From Echinarachnius parma (Eukaryota > Echinodermata > Echinoidea > Clypeasteroida > Echinarachniidae), in assembly GCA_037951105.1 (NCBI GenBank), contig JBAMJV010007766.1, positions 1 through 64,000 of the forward strand: a stretch of 64,000 nt of DNA, in the 5' to 3' direction. Positions 57,600-64,000 of the stretch are shown in pieces (position 1 is the stretch's first letter; each line of letters begins with the position of its first letter). The position numbers and the translations under genes are program-made. Below the pieces are notes generated by a model, which saw only the letters and a program-made list of their open reading frames with translations, did not search any database and was not told the DNA's origin.

Positions 57600-58045
57600 T
57601 GTACATGTTTTTGATGAAGCCATACTGTAATTAGAGACCTACTCATTCCAGTGTCTTGTTGGAAAAGTAGAATTAATATTTGATTAATACATGATGTGCA
57701 TGCATAAAAGCCATTTATGATTGGAGAGTTACATTAATACTTCAAGTATCTTGATTTGAAATGGGATTATAATCTTCAGATTAACACATGCTGTCTGAAG
57801 CTAGAGAATTTAGAGGCTGAGTCATTATAGCTAGAATGTTGCTTTGAAACCAGGTACCTTGGTTAGAAGAATGATAAATATTCTTCAGATTAAAACATGC
57901 TGTACATATGAGGCCTTCATATTTAGATCGTTATTCCTACTAGAAGGTACCTTGGTTGGAAAACATATATTATATTCATCGGATTAAGACATGCTTTTAT
58001 GAAGCTATTAATAATTAGAGATTTAATCCTTTTAGTAACTAACAA
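57600..58045. repeat. About 100-bp diverged tandem repeat
   Basis: Units share cttcagattaa-acatgctgt, gaagc-a-at-aattagag-ttt and taccttggttggaaaa-a-ata. Four to five units. Confidence 0.75.
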
Positions 58046-58187
58046 ATATAAAATATTATTACATTTATACCAGTGTATGCAATTGTGTGCACATGTTACA
58101 GGCTATGGCTGCCAGAATGAAATGCGAGCATGGGAGTAAAAAGTGCACTACATGTGCTATAATATCAAGTTGCAGTTATCTGATGAT

Positions 58188-58372
58188 CAGGGAGTGTATT
58201 CTGAAAACGATTTTAATTACAAATTTATTGTATAGATCTACGTCATATCTACAGTACGTCACTAAAATATTACACTGTACTTAAGGAATAGCGATTTGCT
58301 AAAAAATATTTAAATGACGTAGATATGACGTAGATAAAATAAATTTTAACTTCAGAATATACCCTAGGATAG
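58188..58372. mobile_element. Palindromic MITE with GTATTCTGAA ends
   Basis: agtgtattctgaaaacgatt and aattttaacttcagaatata are inverted. Inside, tctacgtcatatctacagta and tgacgtagatatgacgtaga form a second pair. Confidence 0.75.
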
Positions 58373-58671
58373 TAATGATTCATATATGAGGCAGAAATCA
58401 AAATGTAAAAGATTATGCTTTGAATAAGATAAGAGTTAAAACTGGCAAGGTGTAATTGAATTCAAACATGATAAAGGAAACTGACCGGAAAAATAGAAAG
58501 AATAAATAATGGAAGGTATAATCAATAGAGAAATAATGAGCCAAGATGATTTGACTTTCTGAAAAATTAGAAAATTTGACCTTTGGATCTTTGGATTACT
58601 GGATGGGTGCTGTACTGACTGACCTGTCCAAGCCCTGGTCAGTAGTCTCCCTAATTGTCAATTTACAATGT

Positions 58672-58748
58672 CGTAGGTTGAGAAATGTTGCATCACATAG
58701 AGGAGGCTCTGACCTACAAGATAATATGTGTTACACAGTTTAGCCCAC

Positions 58749-58779
<31 letters not shown>

Positions 58780-58826
58780 AAAAAAAAAAAAAATACCTAG
58801 AGCCCTTCTCACTCTCGCTCGTTGGT
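58672..58826. mobile_element. Truncated family E MITE with C-run/A-run
   Basis: gaggctctgacctacaagat ... agcccttctcactctcgc. A run of about 23 C followed by about 23 A lies at 58747-58793 in the middle. Confidence 0.75.
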
Positions 58827-60540
58827 GTGGCAGTCATTCTCCAGCAAAGAAAGATGAAGATGGATAGGTTGTAAACCATCTTAACTAACTTGCAGATACA
58901 TGTGCTCAGTATGACTCACGTAGTAGCTGGTAACCAAAATTGAATCTGTGATGTCAGGGAAAATCACATCAAATTAGTGTTTTCCAAGTAAAGGTGTAGT
59001 TCTACAGACCTTTGGTTATAAAGCCATTGCGTTGTACATGTATATATATACGAAATTTGTCTATTGAGAATGGTAGAATCAATGTTAGGAAATCACAATT
59101 TTGTTTGTCTGACGTTTTTTGGTTCATGAGGTATGTCGTGTTGGGGATCTATCGAAGATGTGGGTCATACTTAATCTATATATAACAAAATCATCCTGAA
59201 AGGATTTAATAAATAAAACGATTCATGGAAAGTTTGTTTGAATAAATGAATGTGCGTAGCGCCCAACCACGCATAATTTCATGAACAGTCGTTGATTGTA
59301 ACACGCAAAAGTACTTGAATTCCCAATTACATTGTTTGAAGAAATTAATTTCACAACACTTCACAAGAGCATGCCTTTGCATTGCTCATCAATGCAGCTT
59401 TAGGCAACAGTACTCCTAACCCATTAAAGACTGAATATATATCAAATGTTTCTTTTGCTTTGACCTGCATGCATGGATACATGAAAATGTACGTCTCGAT
59501 TGCAAAAAACTAAGATTGAAATGTATTTGATGGGTTAACGATGGATGGGCACTTCACCCAATTCCCCCCGGCTATGAGACAATAATTAACAAAAGTCGCT
59601 ATGCATGATGCAGTGCGGATGATTATGATCTGGCACCATAGCAGGTGATGAAATGAAGATGTGGGGTGGGGGAAGGATGTACCATTGGCATAACTAAAGG
59701 GGGTGTTAAGTTGGGTGGGGGGGCAGGGGCGGATAAAGGGGCGATTATACCACGCACTGCCCAACCCCAATTTTAGTGGGAAAAGGAAATATGTAAGTAC
59801 ATTTTAAACTATTTCCATTTTTCCCGTCTAGGTTGCCCTATCATTTGGAATCTCTCACCGGACCCACACCCCATTACTTTCCCCCCTCTGACCCCCTTTT
59901 CATACCTTTTTCTGTCTCCCTTTTGCCAATGGCTTTGTCCCTTCTTTATTTACATCTTCTTTGCCAATGAATGGCATGATGGGTCTAGGGCAAACTTCCT
60001 GTCCTCAGGGCAAAGTTTGATGATCTTATGAACTTCTCTTTCAATTAATCCATGGACTGCAGGAGCCAGGTGGGTTGTGTACAAAGTCTATGGAGATTTC
60101 AGCATCTCGAAAGGGAACGGGTTAATGTATTAAACTCTCAGATGGAAGAGCATGTGATCATTTTATAGCTTCGATTAGATATTGATTGTATTTGTTACAC
60201 CCTTCTTTCTTGCAGGGCTCATAATTATTGTGTGAAATAATCTAACACATTTGATAAGTGAGCCTGAGATGCCTTGAACTGGGGGTCTAGTGAGAAAGGA
60301 ATTTATTCTGAATTTCATTCTAATTGGTTTAAATGAAAGAATGTATGCGGTTGATCAGAAATTTTTTTCTCTTGAATATGAGCAAATACATAAAGGACAT
60401 GTAACAAATGTTACATACAAATGAATATGGTTTTTAATTGATGAAAGTATGAAACATTATATCAGTCTTTTCTCTTGTCACAATCATTTGCAGCTCCATA
60501 GAATGTATGCACATTCAAAAGTTGCAACTGGATAAAATTA
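58827..60540. other. No gene recognised
   Basis: 60055-60126 resembles a family H remnant (caggagccaggtgggttgtg-tacaaagtctatgg ... gaacgggttaat). Otherwise no structure seen. Confidence 0.5.
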
Positions 60541-60960
60541 CAGGGCTGTCAACCCTCCTGCATTTGGCGGGAGTCTCACGCCACCACGCTCGTTCTCCCG
60601 CCGTCCCACCAATCTCCCGGTTTATGAAAAAAAACCTCCCTCCAAACGTGTAAAATGAATATCTCCTGCACCAAAATAAAAATGAACTATCAAACTCGTT
60701 TGTTTCCATTGTGGTCCGACGGGTCCTGGTCTCGGCTTTCAAAATTTTCTACAGACACCCCCCCCCCCCCCCCCCCCCTTACACGATTCTCTAACAATGG
60801 TGTCGGTTTCGGCCTCAAAATTTGAAGGTGCTCGGTCTCGGCTTCGAACATTTCTATGGACACCCCCCCCCCCCCCCCAACACTGAGCGACTTTTGGAGG
60901 GCAGGTGGAAGAAAGAAAACAAATCTCCCTCTAAGCAGTTCCCCAAAGTTGACAGCCCTG
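60541..60960. mobile_element. MITE with CAGGGCTGTCAAC ends and C-run duplication
   Basis: Left cagggctgtcaaccctcc, right gttgacagccctg. Inside, a block ggtctcggctt(t)c-aaaattttctacagacacc plus a long C run occurs twice (60720-60778 and 60829-60878). Non-coding. Confidence 0.85.
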
Positions 60961-61057
60961 AAATTATTGTTTTAAATTATGATGATGATGAAGATGACAG
61001 GCCTGTAGCCAGGCTGAGACTGAGAACATCATTGTTGTGAGTTGTGTAAGCTGTTGA

Positions 61058-61081
61058 GGGGGGGGGGGGGGGGGGGGGGGG
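61058..61081. repeat. G homopolymer, about 24 nt
   Basis: Uninterrupted G run directly upstream of the LINE fragment. Confidence 0.9.
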
Positions 61082-61149
61082 CTTGGTTTAGATGGCCAAG
61101 ACCAGATTAAAAAAGTGGATCTGGATGACGAATATGACAACAATGACGA

Positions 61150-61752
61150 TAATTATGAGACTCCGGCGCATACAGAACATAGCCGCAAGGTTCGTCACTA
61201 GATCTCGCAAACATGAGCACATCAAACCCATCCTCTATCATCTGCACTGGCTTCCAATTCACCTCCGTATCCAGTTCAAGATCTGCTTCTAGTGTACAAA
61301 TCCCTCAATGGCACATCTCCTCACTACATCTCGGATCTCATCAAGGAATATACCCCAACCCGTACTCTTCGCTCAAATAACCAGAACCTTCTCCAGATAT
61401 CTAGGACCAACACAAGATTCTATGGGGAACGTGCCTTCGGCATCATAGCTGCACGACTATGGAACTCTATCCCTCTCCACATACGCAATGCCTCATCCGT
61501 CGACAATTTCAAATGTACTCTCAAAACATTTATGCTCTCCCCCTAAATGCCTAATATTGTTCCTTATTAAGTATATTTTGTAGCGTTTGTTGTTTAAGTG
61601 CTTATTTGTTTAGTTTAATTACTTAGGTTTGATATTATACAAAGGTAAATGTGTTGAATAATTTGTGAATTAATTGTGAAGCGCATATAGATGTGTTCAT
61701 ATTTTGTGCTATATAAATATTTTATTATTATTATTATTATTATTATTATAAT
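61150..61752 (+). pseudogene. 5'-truncated CR1-like LINE: reverse transcriptase C-terminus and 3' tail
   Basis: Encodes RIQNIAARFVTRSRKHEHIK, PILYHLHWLPIHLRIQFKIC, then after a one-base frameshift near 61286-61292, VYKSLNGTSPHYISDLIKEY, TPTRTLRSNN and YGERAFGIIAARLWNSIPLH, ending FKCTLKTFMLSP at 61546. The Q-N-x-AARL/FV, LHWLPI-x-x-RI-x-FK, and AARLWNSIPLHIR motifs are characteristic of the post-palm C-terminal region of CR1/Crack/L2-clade LINEs. The 3' UTR has gaagcgcatatagatg, gctatataaatatttt and an ATT repeat end (about 61728-61752). Only the last ~130 codons remain, with a frameshift, so it is a dead-on-arrival copy. Upstream is a G run, not the rest of the polymerase. Confidence 0.88.
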
Positions 61753-62340
61753 AATGAGTAGTTGCAAAGCGCATCATGTCTAACAAAATCTCACTTCCCA
61801 AGATGTAAAAGAAACTTACAGAAATTAGTAAATATGTAAGTTATACGTACAAAGATCCTATCTCTGTAACACTTTTTGTTTGGTGATATATATTTAAACT
61901 TGTGTGTTATTCAGTCCATAATAGACATGCCCTCACTTTTATCCATCCGCAAGATAAGTGTCGATTGTCATTGATGATTCTTGCTGATTGTAGTGACACT
62001 ATATATAAGTGTTAGTGGCAAGTTGTGTTATTAATCCTCAGAATTCCACAGTCAACTTTAGGAAAAATACTTCCATATTGTCTACTGAAGTCTATTGAAT
62101 GACTCCTAAATGGATTTAATTGTTTGCACAGATTGTAATAGGGGAGCGACTCCAAAATCCAAATGTACAATCTCTTATAATAACAAAAATAGTAACCATC
62201 TGTGCTACCTATCTTTTCATTGTATGGGATATTTATCGTGTAAACCTGAATAAGAGGACTGCATTGGCCACTTGAATTCTTGTAATATAATTCAGAATTA
62301 AATGTTTTAACCTTTAAGAGACAATTTTTTACTTTGTTAC
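61753..62340. other. Nothing recognised
   Basis: AT-rich spacer between the LINE end and the minisatellite. Confidence 0.5.
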
Positions 62341-62349
62341 ATATTTGTA

Positions 62350-62820
62350 TACAGTCAAACCTGTCTATAAAGACCATCCAAGAGTTTGAGACTAAAAAAT
62401 GGGTCATTATAAGCAGGTGGTCTCTAAAGACAGGTTCATTTACATACAAACTGTTTTCAAGAGAGTCAAGAAGAGTGGTCTTTATAGACAGGTGGTCTCT
62501 AAAGACAGGTTCATTCACATACAAACTTGTTTTCAAGAGAGTCAAGAAGAGTGGTCTTTATAGACAGGTGGTCTCTAAGACAGGTTCATTCATATACAAA
62601 CTGTTTTCAAGAGAGTCAAAAAGAGTGGTCTTTATAGACAGGTGGTCTCTAAGACAGGTTCATTCATATACAAACTTGTTTTCAAGAGAGTCAAGAAGAG
62701 TGGTCCTTTATAGACAGGTGGTCTGTAAGACAGGTTCATTCACATACAAACTTGTTTTCAAGAGAGTCAAGATGAGTGGTCTTTATAGACAGGTGGTCGC
62801 TACAGCAGGTTTGACTTTAA
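62350..62820. repeat. Minisatellite of about 76 bp with inverted outer ends
   Basis: Five to six units of gtggtctttatagacaggtg-gtctctaaagacaggttcat-tcacatacaaacttgttttc-aagagagtcaagaaga. The outside reads gtcaaacctgtctataaaga at the left and acagcaggtttgac at the right. Reading frames of 177-181 codons on both strands are repeats of the unit, not genes. gtcaaacctgtttatagtga also occurs alone at 23167. Confidence 0.9.
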
Positions 62821-63153
62821 TTCTATATATTCACAGACCCAATGCAAACTCTATCTTCAATGGCAATGGGGTAAACTAACAATTATATAAACCATATGTC
62901 GCCCGGGATGTAGTAAAATTTATTAATGCGGGTCGGTATTTATAAGGGTTTATTTTATAGGGCTTTTCGGAATCAAAGCAGATGTCCATTTCAGTCAGTC
63001 CTGAATGAGTTAAAATGGCAGTATAATTTATAGAGGGGTGGGTAGGGGATGGTACATACATGGTAATATACATGTACATGTACACCTTTATAATTATAGG
63101 GGCTTTCTGCATGATGCCAGATTTGGCAAAGGTTTATTATTGATTTTATTATT

Positions 63154-63526
63154 TTAAGGGATCTAGTTAGCATTGTCAAAATCCACAAAACTTACCAGAA
63201 CTTTAGCGGTTGTCATATATTCACTGTAAGAAACATGGAGTAGGTTTCGTTTTTTTCTAGTTTCGTTATGAAGATATTTTTTATTTAAATGTTCAGATTT
63301 TTTATTATCTAGTGGAGATTTGTATTTGTGTACAAAGTAAGTGCAGTGAGTTCACAAATACCACCTTGCATTTTCTCTCATTACTCGGTCATGAAAGATT
63401 TATTTACCATGGAATTTTCACACATCACTCATTTGACATTCCAGATCACATCACAAAAATACACATTTTATCATCCATTCATCATTTTTTTGTGTACATG
63501 TCAACAAAGTTAGTAGATCCCTTTAA
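63154..63526 (-). mobile_element. TTAA MITE family A copy
   Basis: TTAAGGGATCTAGTTAGCATT ... acaaagttagtagatccctTTAA, TTAA at both borders. Confidence 0.9.
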
Positions 63527-64000
63527 ATGGTAGGGCAAGGTTTTCAAGAGATTTCACACATTTTCTTTTCAAATATATTATTTGCTGTAATACTGAGGTT
63601 TCTGTATTCTGTAGGCAGATGCATGAAATATAATATACATGTAACTGTCAATACCAGTGTAATTCTGTATGAAGAATTCATTGAAATAGAACTGACAGAG
63701 GGTAATTTGAATTCAAATTGAACGTATGGATGTTGGAACCTGTAGCCATATGTTTTACTAGTTATAAATAACTATACATTTCCTGTGCTTAATACTGGTA
63801 ATATAAATCATTATGTGTATTCGTAAGAGAATCAAATTAGGGAGTGGGCCTTTATGATATACTATAGTGAACTGCAAGAATTGCTCTTAAAAAGTTCAAA
63901 TTCAAAATATTTTACAGACATGTTTGTTTGGTATTAATGTATAGGGTTATGGCCCTATTATTTGGTTAATATGCAAGCCAGGTACATTGTTCAGGCATTA
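63527..64000. other. Nothing recognised
   Basis: AT-rich sequence to the window end; no exon, RNA gene or repeat boundary supported. Confidence 0.5.

Noticed and set aside
62012-62879. Reading frames of 177 and 181 codons on opposite strands
   Set aside because: Both largely translate the 76-bp minisatellite unit in successive frames; neither has a conserved motif.

Overview
The window is animal genomic DNA that is almost entirely intron or intergenic sequence packed with transposon remnants. It is AT-rich, has no operon-like coding, and contains GT-AG exons separated by very long introns, tRNA-derived SINEs, LINE tails, MITEs, minisatellites and long C/G homopolymers. Repeat content (a TTAA-flanked MITE assemblage, a hairpin-ended GTCGTCC-microsatellite/tandem-repeat element, frequent tacatgta motifs) fits a marine invertebrate. 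An echinoderm or other deuterostome is my best guess, a mollusc is the main alternative, and the sequence alone does not settle it.

Only one protein-coding gene is supported: three phase-compatible plus-strand exons (12856-12973, 27670-27797, 28296-28472) of a major facilitator transporter of the MFSD4A/MFSD4B (NaGLT1-like) family. They encode the end of TM6, the central cytosolic loop, TM7, the following outer loop, TM8 and the start of TM9. The first half of the protein lies upstream of the window or is unrecognised in 1-12855. The C-terminal quarter lies downstream and I found no exon for it. Just upstream of the second exon sit two decayed tandem copies of that exon (27327-27434 and 27519-27637), the most gene-relevant oddity here.

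Layout. 1-12.8 kb: minisatellites, a tRNA-SINE nested in a MITE, a 1.1-kb foldback palindrome and several MITEs. 13-27.6 kb: a 14.7-kb intron with MITEs, a C/T-rich tandem array interrupted by a TTAA-flanked element, a foldback with an internal dyad array and an old LINE fragment. 27.3-28.7 kb: the exon cluster and a GATT microsatellite. 29-38 kb: more TTAA MITEs. 38.1-45.4 kb: two copies of a hairpin-ended, possibly Helentron-like element with 323-bp tandem repeats. The long copy carries a cluster of CCAAT plus octamer-like modules, and the short one is its internal-deletion derivative, inserted beside a foldback element. 45-64 kb: foldbacks, a hAT-type MITE with an 8-bp duplication, purine- and pyrimidine-strand tracts, a LINE 3' end with a frameshifted reverse transcriptase C-terminus, and a minisatellite with inverted ends.

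The candidate systems to look at are the decaying or alternative exon cluster in the transporter gene, the promoter-like modules inside the hairpin-ended mobile element, and the multi-family TTAA MITE assemblage with identifiable target sites.
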